In this document: positions 44,496-56,740 of the stretch, piece after piece
Numbering within the stretch: position 1 is the first letter of the stretch
How the letters are laid out: every line of letters starts with the position of its first letter
Source: Odobenus rosmarus divergens
Taxonomy: Eukaryota > Chordata > Mammalia > Carnivora > Odobenidae
Assembly (NCBI RefSeq): GCF_000321225.1
Contig: NW_004451858.1
Coordinates: forward strand, 54,658-118,657
Length of the DNA stretch: 64,000 nt
Direction: 5' to 3'
Notes under the pieces: generated by a model
What the model was told of the DNA's origin: nothing
What the model saw: only the letters and a program-made list of their open reading frames with translations
Database searches by the model: none
Program-made: the position numbers and the translations under genes

Positions 44496-47009
44496 GCATG
44501 GTGCTTGATTGTCCAGTTCCCGTGCACAATTCCAGGGAGATGCCCAAGCCAGGACTGGATGTAGTGAGGAAGAGAAATGACAGCTAAGCTGTTTAAATTG
44601 ATGCAAGGGGTCAAAATTAACATGGCTTATTTCTACAAAAAGTATGCCCATAACTGATTTATACTAGACTGTGAACGAATAACAGAATTAGTTTGATGAG
44701 CTCCTACCAGCACTTTCTGATCCTTAGCCCACCACTCCTCCTCCAACCTTCCACCTGCCTGAGAAAGAGGAGCTCCTCTGTGAAAGCATCCCATGTTCCA
44801 ATTCAACCACTGCAAAGGCACCAGCCTTTTTCTTCTTACATTGTTCTCGTGAAGTGTGCCGTTAGGGGCTCAGAATAATAAAGACCGCTATCATAATTAA
44901 GCTCTGGGATGTATTTCAAAGACTCACAGACATTCGAAACGAGAAGGACCCAGCAGGTCATCCAAGCCCGTCTTCCTGCCAGTGCAGGATGGCTGTGTGC
45001 AATTTGGCAGATCTGTTATCAGGCTATACAAATTCTAAACTATTCAAAAAATTACCACATCGTATAAATTATGATAAAAAGTTTACCTTATTTCTGGGGG
45101 ATTCTTGAGGGTGGGGGAGGGGAAGTAAGTCATGAATAGCTCCCTAAAAACAATTACTGTTCTATTTAGAAAATACTTTCCAAGGTGAAAATGTGGTTAT
45201 TTTCTGTTTAATGTGACAGCCTATGCTTATTGTTATGCAAGAGTAGCCTCTCTGCATCTGACGATTCAGAATTTAGCACTGACCCCAGCTGTCCCTCAAA
45301 TGATATTATAAATGTGGTTTGCAATAGTTCCAACTTCTGGCTTATATTTAAGTGCTGGACTTGAACACAGTTGTATATGACCATGTCTTTGGTTCTGACC
45401 TCTTTGTCCCAATGTCTCCATTCCTTGAGAATGAATTCTAGAAAGAAACCCTCTAAAGACCTTCTGCACCTCATCAAGTTGGGTGAGGCCTTTTCCAATC
45501 AGAATCATGAACTGACGGTGATGCACGTTCTGACTTATAAATCCAGTAGAAAAAAAGGCAACAAAAACTAAAATAATTATAAAAGAAGGAAGTATTTTCA
45601 ATGCATGGAACTTGGGAGACTGAGGAGAATCATTGAAATGGCAGTGTTAATTCATAGCCCAGAAATACATCCTCAATATATGTTTTGATTATGTACAAAG
45701 TGGAAACTTGCCAGAATGAATATGCAGGCAGATACAGTCCAGTGAAAAATGTGACCACTGTATCTATCAAGACCAGATGTTTGTCTGTCATTCTTCCATG
45801 TGGGGCATAGGGAAATCGGGGCATGCCGACATGAAGTATGCCAATATTTTCCATTTTTCTTGAGTTTTCTCTTAGTATACACAATTCACCTTTGTATAAT
45901 ACATAAGAAAATGTAGTTCTGTGTCCTCTGAAATAAAAGGAGCATTGTATCAAAAACTTTGCCTAGTCCTTCTTTATAAGCACCATATTGTTTGGGCACA
46001 TCATGTCTATAAGTCATGGCAGAAACTTATGTTTAGAAGCATATCCAAAGAACCAGAAGTTCTACATTTGAAACCCTTCTTCACTCTCCTTTTAACATGA
46101 CTGCATGGGAAATGTATGCAGATAGGATCCTGTTGATAAGTGATTTGTGTTCCAAAAATTCATTTGTTGATTGGTTAAAACTTAGAATGCACTTTCCCAA
46201 AGCTCTAGTGTTGTAAACAATAGCTTACTTCACAGGGCAGCTCACAAAAGATCTTGAACTCATTATTAGAGCTGGTGTCCTGGCCTTGACCACCTCTATG
46301 TACAGAAATGCTTAAAACTTAAGTGCTAAAAGCCCCATTAGTTTACACACCATCGGGGCTTAATGCCAGCAATCCAGCGCTTTTGAATCTGGAGTTCCTA
46401 GGCTATAGGGTACAATTGGTCATTTGTATGAAATGGTTGTCAAAAAATTGATTGTTCATTAAGTCTGTGGATTGTGATGTTGAAAATAATGGGTAGAGGA
46501 TCAGACACATGAAATTAGCAATAGCCTTAAGACACCTACATCACTAATACAATGGCAGGGAAAGATTAGAAATCAAATATTCTGTGAGATATAAACGCTT
46601 AGATGGAACTGGGTAAATAGCAAACCCTCAGCTGCTACGGCTTTCTTGATTCCCTCAGTGGTAGACAAGCAATATGAACATAATTCCTGTTACCCTTCAA
46701 CTGTTACTCTCACAAGTAAAACGGACATTGACCTACTGGATGAGAAAAATGCCTCTAAGTTTTCCTTTCCTATTTTGGTTGGCTCTCTGGGTCACTGGAA
46801 TAGGGACACTCCAGTCTAGTTTAAGTGGAGGAAGGGAGTGTTCAAGCAAAATGCATGGTGCAAGAAAGGAAAGTCTTACCAAAACAGCCAAGAACAGGAC
46901 ACATAACGAGCTAGGCTGCCTGGAGCCTAGAGTCTGGAGCAGGAAGGCAGGAGGCTCAGAGGGCCACAGCAGTAAAAGCCTCTAGATCTCATGGAAACCA
47001 TCTGGTATT
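44496..47009. other. No gene supported; unassigned, repeat-poor sequence
   Basis: Three overlapping minus-strand frames of 96-107 codons at 45,208-45,953 are the only coding-like signal, and I do not recognise them (see findings). A plus-strand frame at 46,674-46,985 has no features. No interspersed repeat can be named. Confidence 0.4.
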
Positions 47010-47188
47010 TTTTTTTTTTTTTTAAGATTTTATTTATTCATTTGAGAGGAAGAGCATAAGCAGAGGGAGAGGGAGAAGCAGACTCCCCACTGAGCAGGGA
47101 GCCTGACATGGGGCTCAATCCCAGGACCCCAAGATCATGACCCGAGCCAAAGGCAGACGCTTTACCATCTGAGCCACCCAGGCATCCC
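47010..47188 (-). mobile_element. SINEC, minus strand
   Basis: Poly-T, then aagattttatttattcattt, with head side tgagccacccaggcatccc. TSDs ggaaaccatctggtatt lie at 46993 and 47189 and match perfectly over 17 bp. Confidence 0.96.
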
Positions 47189-47354
47189 GGAAACCATCTG
47201 GTATTAATGAAACTCCTCTATGCTCTCCATGTGGATGGCTTTCTGACCTGGTGGCAAAAATCTTCATGTGCTTTCTGATGGTCTCTGTCCCCCTAAACCT
47301 TCTGACTGAGTATGGCCCATCAGTGTCTCCACTGTTCCCATTAACAACTATTCA

Positions 47355-47534
47355 GGGGTGCCCGGGTGGCTCAGTCAGTGTCTGCCTTTGGCTCAGGTCA
47401 TGATCCCAGGGTCCTGGGATCAAGTCCCACATCAGGCTCCCTGCTCAGCTTGGAGTCTGCTTCTCCCTCTACCCTTCCCTCTCTGCTCGTGATCTCTCTC
47501 TCTCTCAAATAAATAAAATATTAAACAAAACAAA
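47355..47534 (+). mobile_element. SINEC
   Basis: Head ggggtgcccgggtggctcag, with the segment gttaagcg missing before tgtctgcctttggctc. TSDs aacaactattca (47343) and aacaactgttca (47535). Confidence 0.94.
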
Positions 47535-50049
47535 ACAACTGTTCATGTATCCTCCAGGCTTCTGCCCCTACTTCTTCCAAACACCTTTTGATATGTCCCA
47601 GTATAAAATTATTGGGAAGGCAACGGTTGGGAGATTAAAGGGAAGAGGGAAAGGAGAGAAAGAAGAATCCAACTGACCAACTTTTGCCCTGGGCTACAAG
47701 TCATTCGTCGTGAGCAGGGGGATAGGCTCTGGACTGGCTGTCCTTGGGCCAGGAGCCCCACCTCGACACAATTAGCTGTTCTGGTCCTGTGGCAAAAACC
47801 AGGGACCTGCTTCCTAGAAAGTATAAGAGGAGCCAGCTCTGTGACCTTAGTGGCACCTTTTTTATGAAGTATATTTCAACAAAGTGCTCCAAATAAATAA
47901 GAAATTCTTAATCCAGTGATGCTCAGTGTAGGTGAAGGAACTAACACTACCTGGTGAGAAACTTCAGCTACCCCATAACCTCAGCCCTTCACTTCAACTT
48001 CTCCTGCTGGGAACTGAAGGAATAACCTGCTAATTAGTATACATTAAAAGAGAAAGACAGAACCCAGTGTGTTTGTTAACTTCTGCTCTGTCCTAACTCT
48101 TTAAAGGAATGACTTTCATTTTTCTAAAGGACCATAAATGGGCCACAAAATATTTGCTTAATATAAATATTTACATGCTGCTTCAGTTTCTCCTAAGTGA
48201 TCAGTAAAAGTGACCTTGCTCTGGGCCAAAATTTCACAACAGCTTGATCCATTCATTCACTTAGCCATTCAGCCATTGTTTATTGTTTATTTTTTATTGA
48301 GTACTGTGGACACTCTGTCAGGGAGGAGTTAGCAACACTCCTTACCTTGGTGATCACTCCCAGAATTAACTACCATGACCAACAGGTCACCTTGAGCCAG
48401 ATCCAGGAGGGATGTCAAAATCATGTCCAGTTTTCCTGATGGCTTTCTATTGCAAAGATAATATGTGACAATCTGAGAAATGAGCAGCTGACTTATTTTT
48501 CCAGCTCTCTCAATGACTATTTATATTTTGCAGATAGAATAAAGAAGTAATACCTTTCCTAAGATTATGACATGTATCAGCCATGAGTAGAAGCAGTGTC
48601 CTCATCCCCAATTTCCTATAAACATTAGCAATACTATTGGTTTCCTCCACCAAGGATAATTCTAGTCCATGTGACCTGGGACAAATGCGACCCTCTCTGA
48701 TCATTCCTAGGGTAGGCATTTTGATTTCTCTGGTTAACAGCTGTACAGAGCCTTATCTCTTAACCAAGTCACATTCCAAAACATTTTTATTTCTCCAATC
48801 CTAAAACCACAAGTCACTGTTATCCAGTGTATGTACTAGTCAAATCATTTTGGAAGTTGCTTGTTTGTCTTTCTTAAGTATTATGTGAAATATAAATGTT
48901 GTATGATAATGAAGGTGAAGCTTGAATCTGCTCTTCTAATACTGAACACTCAGCTGCACTTCTGAATCTTATCTGAGGCTGCTTAGGCAGGGACAAAATG
49001 GTTTCTTTTCACGAAACGATCTTCCAAGATCAATGATGCACAAAGTACTTCGGTTCGAAAAGAAAAGAGAGGAAACCAAAGAAAAAGGCAGCTCAGGATG
49101 GAGGGCCTTGAAGCTGGGGAATTTTTTGAAGTTGTTCACAAATGCGGTATCTACCCTTGACAGGTCATTTCATTCCATTTAGCACTTTGTATTCTCCATG
49201 TTTAGAAGCTCTTAGGCAAATGTGGAAGGGAGGAAAAGCTCACATATCTGATAATACAGTATATCAGACTGACAACCCAACCGATTTTCCCCCGTGGTGC
49301 AAGCAAGACACCGTTCCAAAAAGAAGTAACGCAAAAGAAAGAAAAAAGGATCCTAGAGATCATGCCTTCACATTTAATTTCAGAGAAGAAGACCTGAAGT
49401 TGATTTCTGTTTAGATCAGTTGTGTACCAGTTGGAACATGGGTGCCTAGAACTGCAGTGCAGTAATATGATCTGTGCTTTAAATAGCTGCCAAATAGCCA
49501 TGTGGTGGCTGGCAGCATGCTACATGTTACAAGGAGAGCGATCTGTTTCAAAGTGAAGTCACATAACAAGGGGACAAGTAAAGCCAATGTGCAGGAGAGC
49601 CGTTTTTCATTATCTTTCTGTGTTTTCCTTTTATAGATATTTAAATGTATTCCCCATTTTAAAGGGGCACTAATTCAATTTGGACTTTTTGGGGGTAGTG
49701 TGGGTGGAGAGGGGTTGGCCAACCACATATGGAAACCCACCCAAGTGATTTCTGAGCTAACTTCTCTTCTTTGGTGGTCTGTTTTCTCTAAAGGGAACGT
49801 ATTATTACAATTGTCACCCCTTCCCCCAAGTTTTTCTGGCTCTCATCACACTCCTGGGAAATTTTATACAAGGAGAGGCAGTGAGAAGGAAGATGTTCAT
49901 AAGATGAATATATAGGAATAAGGTGGGGGGAAGGGTCCTGGAAAAATTGTATCCAATGACCCTTGAAAAGTGAAGTTAAGAAATCCTGGATCAGAAATTA
50001 GAGAAACATGGTAACTCAAAACTATGATAACAACAACAATATCAAGAGT
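47535..50049. other. No gene; unassigned, repeat-poor sequence
   Basis: A weak MIR/L2-like piece ('ccattcattcacttagccat', 'tattgagtactgtggacact') lies near 48,250-48,345. Otherwise nothing was recognised over 2.5 kb. Confidence 0.45.
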
Positions 50050-50215
50050 AGATAACATTTATTTAGCACCTATTCTGGTTCAGGTACTGTTCTAAACACC
50101 TTACACAAACATTTTACTGTCCTTACTTTGTGGGTAAGGAGACTGAGGCATAGAGAAGTCTATAATTGCTCAAGATCGTGCTACTCAGAGTGGAACTCGG
50201 ATTCCAACCCTGGCC
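50050..50215 (-). mobile_element. MIR SINE, minus strand
   Basis: 'aacatttatttagcacctat', 'tctggttcaggtactgttct', 'aggagactgaggcatagaga' and 'gaactcggattccaaccctg' are strong reverse-MIR matches. Confidence 0.85.
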
Positions 50216-50864
50216 ATCTTTCTCTGTCTCTCCAGAGACCTCTTGCTTACCTGGAAGGCCTCCATCCCTGCTCCCCTAATTGGCGTTGAGTGGGAACTCT
50301 GTTAAAATTCCAGCTGCAGACTGGACATTGCCCTGGGGGCTTTGCCCAATTATATTGTTTGGAGAAAAGTAAAGAGGCTCAGTAACTTGCTTGAGGGTAC
50401 ACAGATAGGTTTTAGATTCAGAATTCCACTGTCTTTCCTCTATCACATAGCTGGGTGTTTTCTCCAACACTGTGAGTGATAGCTTTCAATAACAAAACCA
50501 GGAAGCCATTTCTGCAAGGCAATATCAGCTTTCCACATAGCAGTCTTTCTATTTTGTCCCCAGAATGGCATAAGCCATTAAAGTGGCTTCAGACTCCTAC
50601 TGCCTCATACCAGATTGTGGGTCACTGAGGTCATTGGGCATGTCACAGGGACCCTGACATACTGTAACCATCCCATTCAATTCTTGAAGCCCAAGGACTA
50701 CAACAAAGTGAGGGGTCAGTGGAGGATTTTAAAGTAGCTCACTTTGTGCGATTTGGTTTATCATTCATGAAACTAATCCAGCACGTACCCATTCACAGAA
50801 ATCTTTCTGTTTTTATTCAGATATGTTCAAAAATATTTTCCAACTGCTATTAGGGAGAAGCCAA

Positions 50865-51045
50865 TTGGTATTACAGAAAGAACATGGAGATTCAAACACC
50901 TAAAAACACATCTCCAACCCTTCCTAGCTGTGGGGCATTGGGCAAGTTACATACCCTTTCTGTTACCTTTCCTTCAACTCCCCAGGGGAATGACATCACA
51001 GACAATGTACAAAAAGCTACTGGCACATAAGAAATGCTCAAAAAT
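50865..51045 (+). mobile_element. MIR SINE
   Basis: 'ggtattacagaaagaacatg', 'gcattgggcaagttacatac', 'aggggaatgacatcacagac' and 'ctggcacataagaaatgctc' match MIR order. Confidence 0.75.
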
Positions 51046-52849
51046 CAGAGTAATCATCATTGTTAATCTTGTCTTGATTTTCATTCAGTGGAGATTTAGA
51101 GAGCACTCGTTATTCTCCTGATATGATTTTCAGTTGTCCACAATTATTTAATTCATGAAAACCCAGCTGGATGGTCCCTACTATTCCTCCTTTTCAAACT
51201 GTGTCCACATAGACAACAAGCACAGTGACTCCAGAAACACTGACTGGGTTGGCAGGCTTTTGAGTCGCACTGGCTTGGCTGTGATTGAAAGAGTGTAGTA
51301 ATCTTTGAAATATTTAAAGACACAAACATGTTCAAGCTATAGTATTAAGTAAAAAACTAAGTTTACAGAACTTTATTCTGTATGACCCTCTTCTGGCTAC
51401 CTATTATAACCATATATACCACTTGACTCTTCTGGTGGAATTATGGGTGAAATTTGTGTCTTTCTTTCTGCTTATTTACACTTTCTGAATTACCTAATGA
51501 ATATGTATTACTTTTGTAAAGGAAAACAGCTTGGAGAATTAAAAAATTTCTTTAACGACTTTTTTTTTCTGTCCTATTGTGTCTGTGAATAGGCAGTAAC
51601 AGACCTTGGAAACTATTTTTCTGAAAGCTTGATAGGTGGTGAAATTGTAGGCTTTGGGGTTCACCATTTTGTGATTAAGACGACAACATTATAAAACAAC
51701 CAGATTAGTTTGGAAAATCTCGCTATCTATAAAAAATAATGTGGACAGATAAAAGTACTGGAAATCATGAACTATATTGATATTACTGTTGATCAATCAA
51801 AAACAACATTTACCAGCATGAGATGGAGCCCCTCTTCCTGGGTGCTAGTGGTCAGTCAGGCCAATTACAAAAGAGTAGAAACTCTTCTATACTCCCCTTA
51901 AAAAATAAACTCCTCTAATTTTACTACCAATGAATTAAGAAACACAAGAATTTCTTAGAATCCAAATGGAGTCAATATTAAAAATCTTCATTCTGAACAT
52001 TTTATCAATCTTCCTTCATATACTATACTTTTCCTTTTTATCTTAGGGTATTGTCCCAGATCAGAAATGGACAACCTAAAACAAATAATGTGGAATCCAG
52101 ATCCAGGGTTCTAATGCAATATCCAGTATGTGTGTTGATTATTCTTAAAGCAGGAGGCTGAGGATTTCCCATCATGCCAGCAGACGGCTTTCTGACAGTC
52201 ACGGGGATTCTTCTAGATTGGAACAAAACTAAGGCCATCAGATATAAACAAGAAATCTCCTTCTCAAATACTTATCTAGGGAAGCAAGTCAGGAAGCACC
52301 TAACTTAACTAGCGTGATGGAATCTTCTGGATAGGCAGCAACATCCTGACATACTGATTCTGCTGTCATTTTCTATTCCTACTCAAAATATTAACAGATC
52401 TTTCAACTGTGTTGACTCCCTGGGGTCTTATTCATATGCCTGGCTGATAAGCAATGAAGAGTATTACATTTGACCTATACAAGGTGATTTGGTCAACTTT
52501 CTGTAACCCTGACACCTAACACTGAGACTAGTATATGGTAAACGTACAATAGGATTTTTTTGTGTGTTTGTGGGTTTTTTTTGCCAAGTGTAATATAGTG
52601 AGTGCGTTCTCCATCCTGGGTGTCTTCAAATACATGACCTCCTTTAAGGGGAGGCAGGTACACTGTCCCTCCACACATACATCAGCATGCCTCATGACCC
52701 CACTCTCATCATGGTCCTTTCCCACATCATCACCCTCTACGCTGGACAGAATGATTTGCAAAATAGCCAAACTGGCTCTCATTTTCCCAGGTCTTAAGAA
52801 TGCTTCCTCTGGACCTCATACTTCCTTCTCCCCAAGTTCATGACCCTTT
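51046..52849. other. No gene; unassigned sequence
   Basis: An old LINE-tail-like piece is possible near 51,400-51,520 ('ctgaattacctaatgaatat', 'gtattacttttgtaa'). No credible ORF. Confidence 0.4.
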
Positions 52850-54085
52850 GCTCTCCTTGAGGACAGTCTTCTAGAAGCTACCCGGCATGTGTTCACATTC
52901 TCACCTCTCATCAGCTCCTCACACCAATCAGATCTACCTTCTATCCCCACCACTACGCCAAGACTTCTGTCATCATTGTCAAAAACAACCTCCAAGCTTC
53001 CACAGCCAGAGGTCCCCTTTCTTTCCCTGTCTCAGCCATCTTCTCAGCAGTGTTGGTAAAGTTCAAAACTCAGTCCCTTCTCAAAACATTCTCCCCCCAC
53101 CAGGTATTTCCCCCACCACATTTCCTATTAATGCTTCCATGTCTCTTTCCGGCCTCTCTTCAGGCTCCACCTTCCTCCACCTTCTCTTCACCCTATAAAT
53201 GTTGGGTTCTCCAGTGCAAAGAGTTCTTTCTCTCACAAGCCATCTGCCCTCACCGCCTCATCTTTCCCATGGCTTTAAATGTGGTGACTCCCAAATGTGA
53301 GTCTCCAGCTCAGATTGCTCCTCTGAGCTCCTGACTGCCATATACTAATGTTTCAACTTGGATATTTCATAGACACCTCAAACATTACATCGTCAAAATG
53401 GCCCACGGATTCTATTCCTTTCTCCCTCACACATATTCCCCCCTGACTTTCCTATTCCAGAATTCTCCATCTATCCATTGGCTTAGGTTAGAAATCTGAG
53501 TGATTTCTGGCTTGTCCCTCTCCTCATCCCATATCTGCTCCACCAGCAAGTTCTTTCAATTTTCTGCTTCAAAATATACTATAACAGCCACAAGGGGTCT
53601 AAATGATTGGGCCTTTACTTCCCCAAATTCATAACGGAACTCTCCCCCTCAATGTCCAGCCATACAAGCCAGCTTGCTGTTCTTAGAACACGTCAAGCCC
53701 TTTCCACACTCAGACCTTATGCCACTAGTCTTCCTCCCTGAAAACTTCTCAGGCCACCATTCACCCAGATGGCCCCTTCCTCTCTTTTATGTATCGGAAT
53801 ACTCAGTGTTCTCTCCAATTCAGAATTCTCTCCTGACAAAGACCCTCCCTGACTACAATCATGGTTTTATGTCATTATGTCCTATGTATTATTCATTAGA
53901 GGACTTACAATTTATAAATCACAGTGGGTTTTTTTTGTTCATTTGCTTGTTGTCTATATTGTTTCCTTGAATCCTAGCTTGAAGAATGAAAATACCACAT
54001 CTGTCTTGTTTAGTAATATACACCCAATATTCAGCACCGTTTGTGACACATAGTATGCACACAATTATTATTTGCTGAGTAAACT
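52850..54085 (+). mobile_element. Long L2 (LINE2) fragment reaching the 3' end
   Basis: L2 3' landmarks occur in order: 'gactcccaaatgtgagtctc', 'cagctcagattgctcctctg', 'aacttggatatttcatagac', 'agacacctcaaacattacat', 'gaaatctgagtgatttctgg', 'ttcttagaacacgtcaagcc', 'gacaaagaccctccctgact', 'aataccacatctgtcttgtt' and 'tgacacatagtatgcacaca'. At about 1.2 kb it is the longest L2 in the window. Frames of about 100 codons across it are chance frames in non-coding L2. Confidence 0.8.
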
Positions 54086-54089
54086 AGTA

Positions 54090-54215
54090 AATATTTTAGA
54101 TGAATATACTGAGCCAAAGTAAGGTGGAATAACTTGCCAAATTGTAAGTTTAAAATCCAGGGATTGGATTGCAGTTCTTCAGATGTAGATTTAAAAACCT
54201 TTCCCACCACACCAG
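54090..54215 (-). mobile_element. MIR-like fragment, minus strand
   Basis: 'gatgaatatactgagccaaa', 'gtggaataacttgccaaatt' and 'gattggattgcagttcttca' resemble the reverse MIR end. Diverged. Confidence 0.5.
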
Positions 54216-56395
54216 AGGATCCTCCCTATAAGTGACCCAAATAAGGAGTTCATGAGGCATCCAGGTGGCTTACCCTTCTGCAGGAGGATTCAGAAAATTC
54301 AACCAAGGCATGCTGCTTTAGAAAGGAATTCTTTTATCTGGCAAAATTTATTACTATTAAGTAAATATTAATTAACAACTAGATATCAGTTGTTAGAAGG
54401 TGTTCAAAGACAAAGTCATTGCCATTAGGCATGCATAGGGTCAGACACAACCAATCCACATGCATCATCACGTATGCCCTGGATCCAAGGAAGAGAGGCT
54501 GTGATAGCATTCACTAAGTCTTCCCTGTATCCCTCACTCACCACTGGGATAGGCTTGCATTACCATAAAGATAAAATGTGCCCTCCCCTTCAGCAAGCCT
54601 TAAGAGCTCAGGAATGCCTGAGAGAGATATTTGCGATATGCACATATAATATAAAATAAATATAGGTATTTATTATATATAAACATATATATTATATATA
54701 CAAAATATTTTTATAAACACAAATGTATTATATACATATATATGTGTGTTTGTGTGCATATTCAGACCTGTCTATTGACAAATATATATGTATTGTTATC
54801 CAAATCCATACATACGCATGCATAAATATAAACATACATAGGTATGTGTGTATTACAACACACACAGAGGTTAATCCAACTTTCTGTCTGACATTTCTTC
54901 AAGCATTTACATATACCCATAAAATTCTTGAGAAAAAAAGTCTTGTATTTTGGGAGAGTAAAGACGATATATCAATACTGCATATAGTGTCTATATATGC
55001 CACACCAAAATATGAGGCAACAAGCATTATTCTTTATATATCATTCTTCTTAAAGCTGTATTGATCAAATACCTATTTGTTTAGCTAGTTTTCAATGACA
55101 ATTCAATCTGTAAGCATTGGTAAATTTTTTAACAGTGGCAGTTTTTGTTTAGAATAAATGGAAAAAGAAATGCTAAGAAAAATAAAACCAATTGCCACAT
55201 AAAGGGGGAAATATTTACATTTTTAGTGAATTATGTCACAATAACTTCTGGACTCCCAGAAGAATGGGAATATTAAAATTTTTGCGGCCTGTGTACTTAT
55301 TTTATCCCAGTGAGACTTCTCTCCCCAAAATTATCTACATAATACTCAGCATCAGTACAGGATGCCAATTACTCCAACCACACTTATTTCATAAAGCCAA
55401 TTTAGACTATCTTTGTCATTTGTGTAAACCAGAAAAATCATTACTTGAATTCAAAATCATTCTAATTTATTTGCTTATAGAGGCCTTACAAATAGAACAG
55501 AATGGTTAGACATACCATATGATTCTCTATATCCAAAGGCATATCATTTTATGAAGCTCAACCAGCCAATTGCCCTTTCAATTGTTCGCAATCACAGCAA
55601 CACACTAGTGGGAAACACGACCCTTCAGAAGCCAGAGCGGGACCCTTAGTACTCCCCCCACTGTCATTTCAGACTTATTCTCTCCAATATTTCTCACCCC
55701 TACAGACTGGTCCAGGCTGATCTTAATGTTCCTGGAGACAGAGGTCCTAGCACTTGCCTCAGAAACTCTAAGCTCTAGTTGGATGTTTGTTCTTTCTTTC
55801 CTCTTACCCTGCTAACCAGGTTAAATGTTCCTGTGCTTGCTTTATGCTCATTATAATACATATGATGTTTAATATTTCCCCACCCTCCTTGGCTTTTAAC
55901 ATCTAATAAACCATCTTCCTAAGTTTTTGTTGGAATTTTTGTACTTACACTAGGTCATCACTGAGGAAATGTCTCTATGTATTTAATGCTTTCAGACAAT
56001 CAGCAAAAATGTAGTTTCTATTTCGTCTCTGCTGTATGAGCTCCCCCTCATTCCTGGTGGCATCCCACCAAAATCAAATTGGGGACTCATCCTCTTAATA
56101 TATTTCTTTCCATATAATCCCAGCACTATGGGTCTTTCCCCCCAATGCTACCCCCATGAAGATGTATGTACAGCCTATTTTTACCAGCATCCCCTATCTG
56201 TCTAATCCTTAATGACATTCTAAGCCTCTTTGTAAGCCTAATTTGGTTTCTTTCATGAAAATATAAGTCAAATTATGTGTTGAACTGAATTGACCATCAT
56301 CAATTGAGTAAAACAGTTTAAGTAGTACTCAGGGACATAAGCTCTATTACTGTCCCCTGAAACTGATTTTTTAATTTTTATTTATCTCAATTACA
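54216..56395. other. No gene; AT-rich sequence with TA/CA-rich low complexity
   Basis: From about 54,640 to 54,870 there is a (TA)-, (TATG)- and (CA)-rich low-complexity stretch. The rest, including 55,640-55,960, has no nameable repeat and no credible gene. Confidence 0.5.
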
Positions 56396-56640
56396 TTGAT
56401 TTCTTTTTTTTATCTTTTTTATTGTTATGTTAATCACCATACATTACATCATTAGTTTTTGATGTAGTGTTCCATGATTCATTGTTTGTGCATAACCCCC
56501 AGTGCTCTACGCAGAACGTGCCCTCTTTAATACCCATCACCAGGCTAACCCATCCCCCCACCCCCTCCCCTCTAGAACCCTCAGTTTGTTTTTCAGAGTC
56601 CATCATCTCTCATGGTTCGTCTCCCCCTCCAATTTACTCC
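56396..56640 (-). mobile_element. L1 3' UTR, carnivoran type, minus strand, 5'-truncated
   Basis: It starts with a T-rich tail, then 'gttatgttaatcaccataca', 'tgatgtagtgttccatgatt', 'aacgtgccctctttaatacc', 'atcaccaggctaacccatcc' and 'gtccatcatctctcatggtt', ending 'gtctccccctccaatttact'. It is the same module as 9095-9345, complete with the G-rich block. About 245 bp, severely truncated. Confidence 0.92.
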
Positions 56641-56714
56641 CCTTGATTCTAATTATATTGATTTCTATCATTCACTTTAACTCTTTCTATCCAAATTTAT
56701 AATCCTGGGTAGAC

Positions 56715-56740
56715 ACACACACACACACACATACACATAC
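56715..56740. repeat. (CA)n microsatellite
   Basis: About nine CA units, then cata units. Confidence 0.9.

Noticed and set aside
52887..53334. Plus-strand frames of about 100 codons, P/S-rich
   Set aside because: They read through the pyrimidine-rich non-coding strand of an L2 fragment.
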